Shown here piece after piece: positions 1 through 13,000 of a DNA stretch of 64,000 bases. Position 1 is the stretch's first letter, and each line of letters starts with the position of its first letter. The stretch lies in NCBI RefSeq assembly GCF_001411555.2, contig NC_049904.1, forward strand, positions 31,757,370-31,821,369. Direction: 5' to 3'. A program made the translations under genes and the position numbers. Below the pieces are notes generated by a model. It saw only the letters and a program-made list of their open reading frames with translations. It searched no databases and was not told the origin of the DNA. Source of the DNA: Juglans regia (lineage: Eukaryota > Streptophyta > Magnoliopsida > Fagales > Juglandaceae).

Positions 1-3000
1 CCAGCGGGTGAGAGAGCACTTGTAACAATTTTCAGTAGACAAACTAATCAGCTTCTACCATTGGTAACATAATTAACAATACTTCTAGGGTTACTCATAA
101 AAAAAACACACCATTGAAACACAGCATATAAGTTTTAGAGTACATGAAAATTCGCACGGTCCCATTTGCCTCAAGGGAACAGGGGCAACAGATTGCAATT
201 AGAGTATTCAAAGTTATATTACCTTATTGGTGATCCACAGTTTAGTCTTATCTGCCTGCACCAGATTCCAGTAATTAAGAATGGTATCATCCTGAAGAAA
301 TAAAAATCCTTCTGCACTAGTGTATCTCTCAAAAATCTTAGGCAGGTGCCTGAAAAAAGAATTAGACAATAATTAGGCAACCTGATTATGAAATTTTATA
401 GAGATGGGTCATCTTAACCAACCAAGATCCAAAAATTGACAACATAACAATAACGCATGGCTAATCTACAAGAAATTGACAATATAACAACCCAAGGTTG
501 CTTCTGAGGGACCTTGGATTTAATGACAAGCAAAAATCAAATTAACATTTATTAAAACTGAACTAAGAAAGAGGGAAAAGAGGAAGAGGCTACTTAGTTG
601 ATAACAAAACTTTTACACAAATACAAGTAAACCAATAAGAAATCAAATTAAAAAAAAAAAAAAAAATTCTGGAATTTGGGGAGTCGGCTTCTGAAGCTCT
701 CCACAACACTTGCATCTTGTGTTAGCATACAATTCTATGACACACGATACAGAGATCACAATCATGATAGGACAATTCTTGCCAAGCAGCATTAACACTC
801 CTTAAGCTCCCAAATTAGGGGTGTAGAACGGGATCCGAATATCTGGGTTTTAAAAACTGGGCGGTTATCCACCCGGATAAGCCCGAAAAAAATCCAGGCA
901 ATAACTTAGATGTAAACCCGGATATCCATGTTGTAAATGGATATCCGGGTTTATTACCTTTTTTTTGCTTCTTCTTTTTCTTTCTTTCTCTTTTTTTTTT
1001 TTTTTTTTAAGACTTTTCAAAACTTTAATGTTTTTATAGTACTATTTTTTTAAAATTCGGATATCATGTTTAATATCCAGATTTTCTTTAAAAAAAAATT
1101 TAACAGTTTTTAAAAGGTTTTTTTTTTAAAACCTTTTTAACAATTCAAAAGGCTTTTTTTATAGGCCTTTATGTTTTTTATTTTTTTATACAAAATAAAT
1201 AATAATACATCAACACACAATACATGCATACTACATATTACATTGTTGATTACATCACAATGCAAAACATCAATTTACAAAAAACAAAATAAATAATAAT
1301 ACATCACAACAATATCAAGATGTTATTAATGTTGATCTTCTCCATCCACTAACATTATTGTAGTACATATGTACCATGCATGCATGATTTTTATATTAAT
1401 GTTGATCTTGTCCCTTGCATTCCATGCACAATGAAAAAAGACATTTCTTTTTCTTTTTTGCTTTTGAATCCAAAAGAGAAGAAAAAAATATTAAAATAAC
1501 TCCTAGTTTTGTAATTAGAATAATACAATTATGGAATGATATATCAAAGCTTAAGTTCGATTCTTATGTGCTCCATACAAACCAACTCTTTAGAATATAA
1601 TTTTTGTATATTATTTTTATTTTGAAAAAATTAAAAAAAAAATTGTGTTTTTAAAAAAAAAAAAAAAAAAAAGATCCGGTTACGGATAACCGGTTACATA
1701 ACCAGATCCATAACCGGGTCCATACCAGATTTGGTTTCGTCTTATCCGCCCGGGTCCAATCCGGACGGATAACCTCTCGGATTCACTTGGATTTCTGGGT
1801 TCCGGACCGGACCGGGAAAAAATCTTGCCCGGTTGCACACCCCTACACCAAATTGACTTCGTAATTGCATCTTCAAATACTATTTGCCTCATTACAGCAT
1901 TTTCAACTCACATCCAGAAGCATTATTCCAATCCAATAACATTTGTATGTTTTCATTATTGTTCTAATGTCCACAACTGTCAAATTTTTTACATCGTTTC
2001 CGATATTGATGAAAAGCTATTGCCATAAATTGCAATTAACCTTAAATTCTGTATCAACAATTCACATGGAATAGTATATTGCAGCATCCTCTATCTTTTT
2101 AAGTTGTCAGTAATCATAAGAACACGGTATAAAGTAATATTCTATAGTCTAACTAAAAGCAAAACCAAGAAGTAATGATAGTAAATATAGATACAGGAGT
2201 GGTACAAAGTCCATAATAACAGCTTACTTGTATAGCTGCTCCAATTGGCCTTCCTCAACAGCAAGGTCTGGGTTCTTCTGTCCTGACAAAATAATTACTG
2301 TTTTGAAGACTCGACCATAAAGCAATCTCCATTCAAGTGCAGTACGTTCCACAGGCCCACTGCAATACAAAATAAGCACAACATTCCCAAAAGTCTTCCT
2401 CCACCGAATCAAATTCGCAATCTCATAGTTCACTGTCCCAGTTTCCTCAACCCCAAGATGAACAGATGGCAACTTTTGTGGTATAAATTCTTTCCTATCC
2501 CCCTGACCAATACTTGCTCGTGGCATATCCAATTCCAATGACATTAATCTAGGCTGCCTGTAACCAACTGCAAGTAAGTCCTGAAGCCAGGCAGCAGTAA
2601 ACTTTACATCCTTATCAGTCCAAAACCCCTCCTCTGCCATTGCAAAACTTAATTGCAAAATCTTTTCAAAAAATCTATGCTCTTTTGATCTCCATGAAAC
2701 CAGGAACTTAATTAAACGACCTACATTCACGTGAAGATCCTTCTCTTCTGAAAATGGGTATGCCTCAGTTCTATCATTCCGATGCACCGTAGGGGGGTAA
2801 ACCACAACATAACCACCAATTTCCCACAAAAGTCTTTGTCCCCAATATCCTCTCAATACATCAGAAGCCATTGAGCTAATGGAAACAGGAAGCATCAACC
2901 CCCAAAATGCTGCAGAATGGTAAATTGTATTAAAAGAATTAACGGGCACCATTATTCCCTGCGGGAAGGCCACCTTTGGGGCATGCTCATCAAACCTAAT

Positions 3001-3927
3001 ATCAAACGCTTCCAAACCTGATTTCCTCGTAAAGTAAAACATGGAATCAACATCAGGCAGCCCATTCGAGATCCCCTGCTGAATAAACTGCTTTCCGCCA
3101 AATACTTCAGTGTAATACTCTTCATGTCCAACTTCACCCACGTTCTCCAGTGGTAGCCCTCTGGGCCAAATCGATCGCTGCCCGAAATGGATATACGGGT
3201 TTACAACGGTTCGATTTGGGTTGTCGTGGCTATACTGCAATATAACCTCTCGTCTAGCACCCTCCCCAACCAATTCTACATCAAAATGCTTACCTATATC
3301 CCCATCAATCACATCACCGCGATCATCAGCGTCGAAGATTTTCTTCGCACCATGTTGGATCGCAAACAAATATCCAACAGTCTTCCTAACAAACGAATCA
3401 TAAGGAAGAAAATCCACAACACGAAAACCCAAACTAGCTTGCTGTTCCAAAGACAGAAAAATGGCACCTTTGAGGCCCCAATCGGAAGGTGTTTTGGAGT
3501 TCCCGATTGCGAGGACTTGCCAGCCTCGGATCTTGACGAGGTTGCGGAGCGAATCGCTGGGATAATTGGACACTGAGACAACGATCCACTGCTCGGTTCT
3601 GAAATTCGCGTAGGGTGAGGACTTGTCGGTGACGGGCGCGATGGCATTCCAGTTAACTTGTGGGAATTCGATCTTCTCGAGGTTCTTGGACTGGGTTTCG
3701 AAGCAGAGAAGGGAGGCAGTGTCGCCGACATTGCGGAGGAAAAATAGAGCGGCGACGGTAGCGATGAGGAGCAGGACGGTGAAGATCTTGTAGAGATTCT
3801 CGGAGACCCATGTGGAGAAATCGAGGCTTTTGGCCTCCGAGAAGCGATTGGGGTGGAGCGTGGGACGGGTTTTGCCTCTGATCTGGGATTTTGGAGATTT
3901 CGGAGTTGAACGCTCTTGGACCAACAT
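1..3927 (-). CDS. STL: STELLO-type glycosyltransferase-like protein, 5' two exons (3' end beyond window)
   Basis: Partial gene. Exon 1 is 2228-3927 (566 codons plus 2 nt, donor GTAAGC); exon 2 is 223-349 (acceptor CAG, donor GTAATA). The join restores a Lys codon and reads on as HLPKIFERYTSAEGF, so 609 residues lie here. Family members have about 770, so the last 160 or so should be left of position 1; I see no exon in 1-222. The protein has a short basic cytosolic N-terminus, one membrane anchor at about 48-65 (type II Golgi topology) and a lumenal domain with IFDADDR near 197-203. The start MLVQERS matches the family N-terminus. Known of the family: Arabidopsis STELLO1/2 are Golgi proteins that bind cellulose synthases and help assemble the cellulose synthase complex. 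Assignment is from remembered family sequence; the exon 1 frame is intact. Confidence 0.9.
350..2227 (-). other. Intron 1 of the STELLO gene
   Basis: Bounded by GT at 2227-2226 and AG at 351-350 on the minus strand. It is AT-rich with several long A/T runs and is more than half occupied by a hAT-like element (816-1845). The short open frames inside it are low-complexity or come from the element and have no recognisable product. Confidence 0.85.
816..1845. mobile_element. hAT-like non-autonomous DNA transposon in the STELLO intron
   Basis: The left end reads TAGGGGTGTAGAACGGG and the right end, reverse-complemented, TAGGGGTGTGCAACCGGG, an imperfect terminal inverted repeat of the TAGGGGTG type seen in plant hAT elements. 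Flanking 8-mers TCCCAAAT (808-815) and CACCAAAT (1846-1853) agree at 6 of 8 positions, fitting an old 8-bp target duplication. Subterminal regions (about 830-955 and 1676-1835) are rich in repeated GGATATCCGGG/ATCCGG motifs, typical of hAT transposase binding sites, around an AT-rich core. No transposase frame is visible. Confidence 0.7.
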
Positions 3928-4090
3928 TGGACCCCCAAAACCTTAAAGCACCAGTACTACTAAGCTTTGACTCCCGAAGCTGAATTCTCTCTTCCTCTCT
4001 CTTTGCCTCACTCAGAGAGCTTGTGGCCCTCTCTCTTTAACTCCCCGTAGAACATGGCAGACTCAGTAAGACATCTCCTGGCCGGCTAAA

Positions 4091-4117
4091 CTCTCTCTCT
4101 CTCTCTCTCTCTCTCTA
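4091..4117. repeat. CT/GA microsatellite upstream of STELLO
   Basis: An uninterrupted CT dinucleotide run about 165 bp upstream of the STELLO start codon; it reads GA on the sense strand of that gene. GA/CT tracts are common in plant core promoters and 5' leaders, so it may lie in the promoter or 5' UTR. That role is inference. Confidence 0.6.
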
Positions 4118-4424
4118 TTATTTCATTTCATCGGTTGTGTCGAATGCTGTTGGCTTGCCGACAGGTATGGCTTATTGGTTGGGTTTTCTTAAGCCTCAAT
4201 GCATGAACTGCTTGTAGTTGTAGCTGTAGTTGCGTTGTTTGGTTTGGTAGGGGCGGGACCGCGCGCGGGGTCGGGTCTCTGTCCTGCACTGTGTGGTTTC
4301 TTATTTGAGTAAAGTAGCCCGGCTATATATCAGCCGGCGATCTCCGCACGATGATTTTTTTTTTTGGGGAACTGAGATGCAGTCAATAATGGGCTGCATA
4401 TCAGTTGGAAGTTGCAATACATTA

Positions 4425-4622
4425 GGGCCCGTTTGTTTTCAGAGATGAGATGAGATGGGTTGAGATTAAAGTTAAAAAGTTGAATAAAATATTGTTAAAA
4501 TATATTTTTTAATATTATTATTGTTTTGGAATTTGAAAAAGTTGAATTGTTTATTTTATTTTGTGTGGAGATTTGAAAAAGTTGTAATGATGAGGTGAGA
4601 TGAGATGAGATGAGATGAGATG
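4425..4622. repeat. AT-rich element ending in GAGAT repeats
   Basis: Begins GGCCCGTTTGTTTTCAG, continues with AT-rich sequence including AAGTTGAATAAAATATT, and ends in a run of GAGAT pentamers (about 4585-4622). Related sequences recur in either orientation across the window (near 5230, 5795, 18963, 19563, 31514 and 62128, with duplicates in copy B), so this is an abundant non-coding family of the host genome, probably a MITE. Confidence 0.5.
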
Positions 4623-4782
4623 TTTTTTTTTTTACTCAATCTACTGAGTGTACGCCGGTTATAATAAATAGTAAGCTGATATTTATATTTTTTTGTTAAT
4701 AATATATTGACGTAAATAATATTTTAAGAAAATAATTTTTTATCAGCAGAAATTGCAGTACATTAATGTATGGAAAAATATT

Positions 4783-4873
4783 TGCATCAGCCCCACACCA
4801 GCACACACTTAACCTATTGAGTGTAAAAAAAAAAAAAGTGATGTGAAGTGTGTGCTGGTGTGGGGCTGATGCA
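4783..4873. repeat. Perfect 27-bp inverted repeat (hairpin)
   Basis: Arms 4783-4809 and 4847-4873 are exact reverse complements as read, with a 37-nt loop containing an A-run. The arm core is CAGCCCCACACCAGCACACA. The matching place in duplicate B (about 38490-38560) keeps only fragments of the flanking sequence and no hairpin. Confidence 0.75.
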
Positions 4874-7004
4874 TAGCATTTCCCTTTTTTCTTTTTTCTT
4901 TTCACACACACCTGAGCACATCAGCCGTTCCACACATCTGTTGTAACTGCTAATAAATTGATATAAGAATAAAAATAAATATAAATAAAAATTATTATTA
5001 AAATTATTTATTTTGTATACGTGATATTATATAAATCATATATTTTTTTAAATGAGTGTTGAGAATAATCCATTAAAAATAACTATATAATAAGTATAAA
5101 ATATATATTACTATAATGATTTCTCTCTAATATTACTCATTAATATAAATATCTATTCTTATTTTAGATGATGATTGTGAAATATTTCTTTCCTCTTTTT
5201 ATTCTCTCTCAGCTTGCTATTTTTGGCAGTAAGATTGGCTATGTTTGATTCGCTTTCAATCTATTTTATTTTATCTTATTATTATAATTTTTTTAAATTT
5301 TTATATCAAATAATGAAATACAATAAATAATTTAATTTTTTTTAATTTTAAAATAATAATATTAAAAAATAATATTTAAATAATATTTTATTCAACTCAT
5401 TTAAAACTATCTCATCTTATCTCACTATCTTAATGACATATTTCAAATGGGAACTTCAGAAATTTTCTAATCGAATTGTCTATCATTCAGGGATGATTCG
5501 TCTTGCGAGCTACTCGAATTGCCTATTAGTTATTAATGATTCTATTTAGTTAGCATGAACGATGTACTATCATCTACTTGGTTAATATAATAGAATTTGA
5601 CTTGTAAAATTCACTTTTTTAAATTTATATTTTAAATCAAATTATTGTATTTGAGTAATGAGTTATTTTTAAGTATTCTGTAAATAATAGTAAAAAATAA
5701 TAATAAAATATTAAATAATAGTAAATAGTAAGTGAAAAGTAATAATAAAATAATAAATAGTAGTGAGATATTCTTTGTACCCGAACTAAGCAATCTCTTT
5801 TGGATAATGAAAATGTTTCATCTAATCTTATAATTATATTTTTTTAAAATTTTCACATAAAATATAATAAAAAATTTAATTTTTTTAAATCAGAAAATAA
5901 TAATAATATTAAAAAATAATATTCTAATAATATTTTATTCAACTTTCAACTTTTATCTCAACTCACTATCCAGACGGCGCTTAAATAATTTTATCAATGT
6001 GTAATGTGTCTATAAATATAATTTATCTTCTCATTTGGAAAGGCATTGCATCACATCTTATCTCGTCTTATTTTTCAAACGAGGCCTAAATCTTTTTTTG
6101 TTAGCGTCATCGATGAATGATGGAATGATGGCATTCATTTGGGAGTAGTAGGTGGTGAGGTGAATGTATTTATTTAAGTAATGTTAGATACAATCTTAGG
6201 TATATAAGCCCTTATGCATTTTCTTGAAAAAAAGTAAAGTATATTATTAAAAAAAAAAAAAATTTATGCATGTCCCAAATATACCTAGTTTATTATTTTA
6301 TTTTTTAAAAAAAAAAAAGTAGAAGTAGATCCAACGGTTGATAGTGGTCTAACGTAAATTTAGTGTAAAAACTTGGTGTTGGTGATGTACTAGAGAAGGG
6401 AAATGTGCATGGTAAATAAATAAGCAAATAGGACGTGAAAATTTTATGCATGGACGGCGATGACATTTCTCTCAACTTCTATAATGGGGGCAAACCCACT
6501 TACATTCAATGCACGTACGAAACAAAAGGCCCAGTTACCAAATTGCATGAGGATATCAAGGAGATATGACTTTCCACATATAACTAAGGAAGCCGATGGA
6601 GACATTAAAAATTGTAGTTTCAGAAGAGAAAACTGAATAGAACACATTTAAAAAATAAAATCAAGAGCAACCCTCCACTTTTGAAAAACAGAAAGAAATA
6701 AAAGATAGATTAAGGCTCTCTATATAAAAGTCTATGACAGAATTCCCATATCAGTTTATAGTTTAAATGCATGTCCAGCCCATGCCTGAGGGGATGAAGG
6801 AGGAGGAGAGAAATTATAGAGTTTGGTGCCATGCATGCAGGACATGCACAAGTTTCAATCTCGAGAAAAAGCTAATACACTTGCTCCGCCAATCGACATC
6901 ATCGATACCAAATTTAAGGTTCAGATGAGTAGCTTTGCAGCATTTTGAATGGCAGAAGTTACTGTTTTTTTGCTGAACTATGGTGGAGCTCAACTCCCTA
7001 CAAC

Positions 7005-10000
7005 TTAATTCACATGATCAGAGACTCCTCTGAATGAACCATAAAGAGGCTGTGATCTCCTGAAACTGAATATGTCATCTATTTTCACCGAGTAGTGCAC
7101 TGGTCCACTTTTATCTGCTGTGTACTCCGAACTATGTAGGTTTCCATACACTCCTATACTTAATGACTTCCTCTGAGGTGCGCCAACTTTTATATGGTCA
7201 TTGAAGAAGTCTATCAATTCTTGTTGTGTTAGCTGCCTCAATGCTGCAACCTGTTTCGGCAACATCCACAAGAATCGACTACTTACAATCTACAATCCAT
7301 AAAAAAAGAAGGGTTTTTTTTTTTTTTTTTTTTAATCAGCTCTTGCTCCTTGAGTGAGTATATATCTTTCTATGTTCATGTCAAAGAGGTCAGGAAGTGT
7401 AAATGAGAAGTCCTGTATGATGTTTTGCCTCTTGATCAATTTCACTTATCCCAGAATATATCATCATCATCTAAAATAGAAGGGTCACTGATGGTACCCG
7501 ACAATAATTATTTTGAGCAACTACTAAAAAAAGATCAGACAGAAAAAGTCGTACCTCCAATTCTTTCCTATCAAACTTGAGGGTCCCATCACGAATCTCT
7601 CGCCAGAAAAATCCAGATTCTTCATTTAAGTTCTTGTGCTTCTCAAGCTTCATGTCAATTAATGCATTCACATTACTCTGCAGAAGCAGTTCAATCACAA
7701 ATTAAGATGAATCACCATAGATATTAGATCCATTTCATCATCAAAGCTCTATAAATGATAACTTTTCACGTAGAAACATCAGGGTTTGAACCTAAGAACA
7801 ACCCAAAGTCTCCAAAACCTCCGTCCACCATATTCCACTGAATACCAAATTTGAGGGTAAGCCATGAAAAATTAATGCCACAAGAAAAAGATAAATTTAT
7901 CTATAATCATTCAAAAGAAAGCTTAAAGTTTCCATGACTGCTCTGCTCATGTTGTAATAGCCCAAAGCTGATATTTTACACGATTTTTCATGCTGTAATA
8001 GCCCAAACTCCACTAATGAAGCACGCAACCATCATTCTAATTGGAAATTTGGAACATGGATCGGGAAAAAATTGCTGAACTAACTGTGAGGAAGGTCTAA
8101 CTACTCTTAACATATGTATAAATCGTTGTGATTACCGAATAGCTATAAAAACTCAATTGACAACATTTCAGTCCAAAAATTTAGAAAATGTTACATTATT
8201 GGCTTGACTGGGCCAGTAAGTGTCAGTTATAAACAATTGTTCAAAAAAGATAATGAAATCGACTGACACTAATGTAGATCATGACAAAGGCCATATACAG
8301 ACAGAAAATTGCTTATGGCAAAAGTATCTCTCACCTTGAATTCGTCACTGGTCATCTCATGAAGTTTACTTTCAAATGTCTTGAGAAATGCCTCAACTCT
8401 CAAATCAATATGTCCAGGACCCTGTTAAGGTCAACAGAGTACACAAGATTAGGCACAGAGTCATTGGTGGGAAGAAAAGAAATCATGTTGTATACCTTCA
8501 CTGTAGATTGGATGATTATCAGTACACCATAGATACCAGAATCATTCCTACATTGAGTAAAAATTCGAAACTTATAAAAGAGAATGGCAGATGTTCCATG
8601 CAGGGTCTAATAATTAGGGTAACATGTTTCACACCTCTGCCTGAGAGAAGTAATGTACCCAAGCTGCTCAACTGATCTAAGCTGGTGGAAGGCTGATTGC
8701 TTTGCGATTAGAGCAAAAAGCTGAAGCTTCACATTCAGCAGAAAATCATCACGATGAACCTGTACATTTTTTTCCAAAGACGAATAATATCAAAACCACC
8801 ATTGAGATATTTCACCTCCAACGAAATGTCAAAAAGGTCAATGGTATAAGTTCTAAAAATGGTATACAAATGGGAAGTGACCATTATAGGTTTCATTTTT
8901 GAAATAACATTATATCAGAGGTTCTGATGGCACTATGCACACGCTTGCATACTACCTTTCCTTTTCTCTAAATCAATTGTTCTTCACTTTCTACCAATGG
9001 CGTTTAGTGCAAAAATAAATTATGGAATAGTAAATTCCCTAGAATTTTTAAACATAAAGTTAGTTCAGGAAAAATTAGAGTTTTAGAAAAGAAAAATGGC
9101 AGCTTAGTAGATTTGCCCACTTTCTAACAGATGATTTTGAGGAAATCTCACCCTACCACAGTACATCAAGGAATAAGAAAACTGATGTAAAAAGCTGACG
9201 GCTAACTGTTCTTATTCCAAGGAGCGATAAATGTTATTAAGAACTCATAGAAATCTGATTGGAAAATATCATCTTTTATATATTTATAGAACTACCTGAA
9301 TATAGTGGACAAGAGCAGAATTTTCATCATCTGGATTAAGGCCTTCTGCAGGGTAGAAGTAACTCATGCCCCTTTCAAGTTTAACCACTCTATTTGTCAC
9401 GTGTTGGGATGGGAATAAAGGTTTGCATGCAGAATTTGGACCACTAAAGAAAACATCTTCAATATACTGGACCATTGACTCTGCTTCACTGGTTTGAATG
9501 TTTCCTAGAAAAAAGGAAAAACGATTAGGCATAAAATGAAATCAAAATGAGGAAAAGAATGGCTGTCATTAAACAACAATGTCTACAAAGATATAGGCTT
9601 AGAGGAACCTGCTATATAACACTCAAGGAAGGCCCTAGAGAGCAACTCTGGAGCAAATTTTGCAAGATCTTCAGCTTCAAGATGGAGAAGAATGTCAAGT
9701 TCTTCCATCCAAGGCCACTTATGGTCTTCTAGTACTAAAGAGCAATAGTACATAGCCTGCTGATAGGGTTGTTGGAACTTGAAATTTTGGTACTCCTTTG
9801 TTAGGGTTTCCTGATTAAAAAATGCATATATTTAACATTTTGTGGAATACCCAAAGTGGAATACTCAAAATAATACATTTTGTGGATATACCCCTACTCG
9901 TCTTAATAAGATAAACTAATAACAAAAGGCAGAAGCCCAAATGCACAGAATGCCTACAAGGACCCTATCTAAAAGTGGTTTGTCCTCGCGAGATTAAGAA

Positions 10001-13000
10001 CTTGAAAGGAAAAAAATAAAGAAAAAGACCAATAAGCACCTTCAAGTGTGGAGAAAGGCCCCTTGAGGAACATGAATTCATCAATAAAGCCCAAAAATAT
10101 ATCTGGGCACCAGGGTTAGAGATTTTGGAGGGCCATGATGCAGTCATGAGCAGAAATGGATATGGAACTAGGAGTGCATAGTACATGTCAAGTAGTATAA
10201 TGTACTAAGCTTCCCTGTACTTGGTCAAAGTATAGATGTCTAAGTTTTGACAGAAACATTTTATTACCGAAAGGGTTTGAGGTAGAAAACTAATAGGGCG
10301 CAGGTTTTTCTTTTACTAAGCAATGGGGGTGCAGTTAAAAGGCATTGATATAGTTCTGTTGTTCTTCAAGTACAGCCAATATTTATTGACATGTCTTTTC
10401 TTTCTCGAAAGTGTGAAAAGTCAAACCAGTTGGCAGCATGTTAAGGTTACTTTATTCTTACTTATAAAGAAAAACATGTAAAGGTTACACACAGAAGTGG
10501 AAGCTACATGTAGGGACAACAGAGGCAATTCAAATGAAGAGTGATAGTCTGGATAGCATCTAAAGCAAGAAAAACAAAGACACAAAAATAAAGTTTAATA
10601 ATGAAACCAGGTCAAAACCGAACAACCAACCATCTCATATTCATAATCACTGCTGCAACAAATCCAATTATCAATTCTTAAGCTAATCTCCAGAAAAAAG
10701 TTTCCCTGCGTTTTGACTCAGAAAAGTGATGGGTTTATGCATGTGTAACTACGTGGAACTAGGGAGTGAAGCAATGGAAAGAGAGACAAAAATGCAATCC
10801 ATGGATCAAGCCACTTGATCACAGCAAAGGGTTCAAAATAATGAAGCCGTCATTCTTTTGTGGGGGATGGGGTGGAGTAAAAATCACAGCACAAGCTATG
10901 AATACCATGCCCAACTCTTGGGGCACCGTCACACCATTCTGAAAGGTGATTCTCTTTTATGCAAAGGCAAATCATAGCAATATGAAATATGATATAAAGC
11001 TGAGATCTTTATGGGAAAATGAGAATTACCTTTATCACAAAAAACCTTTCAGGTTTTACTTCAAATCTTGCAATTTTTCCCAGTACAGTTTCCAATAAAG
11101 TCCTCAGTTTGTCATTGTAACCAATCAGAGTCACCTAAAGAAGAAAACCAGACAAATAGAGCAAACAGGCATTACACAAAGAAAAAAATTTGGTTTCCAA
11201 TCATGAACATAAGGCCAAATATTCTTAGAAAAATGAGGAAATTTCTCTCAAGTCTCATAAATACAGTTCATTTTATTTATTTCCATCAGATTGACAACAA
11301 TTCACCAGTCAAATCCAATGAAATCACTTGTATTCCTGAAACAAAACACACACACACACAGAGACACATGAATGGATAAATCTTCTATAATGATGAAGAG
11401 AATTTAAAGAAGTAGGTGAGCCAAGCAATTCCAAATAGCCTAATAAATTCAAGAGTACCATTTAATAGAAAAATTTGAAAATTAAACCTTCATTTTAATA
11501 TCATTAGAATATAAAACCCAAGAGCAAGGTCAATTAATAAAGAAACTGAGACAGCATATACTGTTTAGAAATGATATTTGCAGTCGTGTAGTGTACAAGT
11601 GCTGCGCAATCCTTTTGAAAAAGTGAGTAAATATGGGACCCACATGAAAAAAAACTAATTTTTTAATAGTGGATCCCACTCTTTTTCAAAAGGATTGCGC
11701 GGTGCTTGCACACTTCACGACGGTTGTATCTAGAATTAGTCTTTCTATAAATAACTATCGAATGCATACAGCTGTAACTAATATCTTGGGAATTGACAAT
11801 TTTATCAAGATACCTGAAAACCATAATCATTGCGGTTTATGCCATAGTATAGACCAGAAACCTTTGCATAATAGGCTGAAATAAACAAGTTACAAGTAGC
11901 TCTAGTCAGGAAAGAAAAACCATAAACAATAACACAACAAACCACCACTGAAAATGAATCATCAAAGTTTATTTTGCATGCTATATTTTCATATTGAGGT
12001 TGTACCTCTTTCGAAAAAAAGATCTATAGGAAAATTAAAAACAAAAAAGCTCCCTTTCAATTTGAGAAATCTAATGAACTTCAGCTTCTCACCATATTCA
12101 TTCAAGTAATCCATTAATAGCCGCGTAAAAATATCAGTTAGAACGTGTGCTTCAGGGGAGTTTCCAGCATGGGGACAGTTAAAATCTATCTTAACAGATG
12201 CCTTGGGAGTAGAAAACATTGTATCAGACTTGTACCATAATCTTGAACATGATGACTTTCTTAACAGAACTGGAAATTTGACCTGTTTAAGAGGTCAATC
12301 AAATTAGAAACTCAGAAATAGAAAGTATCAGCCACATGGAATAAACTTATAATATCTATCAGACCATCTCTTGAGCGTCCTTAAGTGACAAGTCAGTAGG
12401 GATGAACACATTGGGTGCTGGTAGATGCAGATTATCATTAACAGCACATAGCATCCATTCCTGCAATAAAAATACAAATGTAAAACAGCAGTCAAGTTTT
12501 TACCTTCATGGCAATTAAAATTCCTAAACTAAACTCAATTGACCAAGCAACAAGCCAAACAACTTCTCGTTTAATTCCAGCTTGTCTACCAACCTCAATC
12601 ATGGAGGGAGTAACTTTCTCCACAGAATATGCAGTTCCATACCATGGCTCAACCTTGTCTGTATGACCTTCAAATTTTTTTGATTCCCAAAAGATTCTGT
12701 AGAAATAGTCATTAGGAAAACTACCATGACTCAACCATGTCAGGCCTCAGTTTGAAAATTGAAAACAGCCCATATGATGATAATGTTGGAAGATAGAGAC
12801 AAAACAATAGAAGAGGAAAGAAGCACTCACACGTCGGTACTCTGTTTTTCTCCATTCATTCAATATTGTTTCAGTACATCAATATATAAAACCAAAAGAA
12901 AATTCTGGAAATTAAATTAATGACATTTATGGCCTTTCAGATTCACTAGACGGTACACACCTAGATACAATGAAAATAAACTTTCCAGTTTTTCACATAT

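Larger units (their letters stand above)
3928..7004. other. Intergenic region between STELLO and protease copy A
   Basis: Holds the STELLO upstream region with a CT tract, a GC-rich stretch near 4250-4350, AT-rich repeat elements of the GAGATGAGATG family (about 4425-4622, 5230-5435, 5795-6085), a perfect 27-bp inverted repeat at 4783-4873 and the left end of the large duplication (near 4658). The frame at 6444-6647 is also present in copy B but has no recognisable homology and looks like chance conservation after a recent duplication. No gene supported. Confidence 0.7.

Noticed and set aside
6444..6647. 67-codon minus-strand frame identical in both duplicates (39996-40199)
   Set aside because: Identity is expected in a recent duplication; no start context, domain or homologue recognised. 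A downstream protease exon was considered but no splice donor supports it.
7780..7800. GGGTTTGAACCTAAG resembles a B box of a tRNA or SINE
   Set aside because: No matching A box at the right distance on either strand.
8281..8902. Plus-strand frames of 66-95 codons (and duplicates near 41827-42448)
   Set aside because: Antisense shadows of protease exons 22-24 and their introns.
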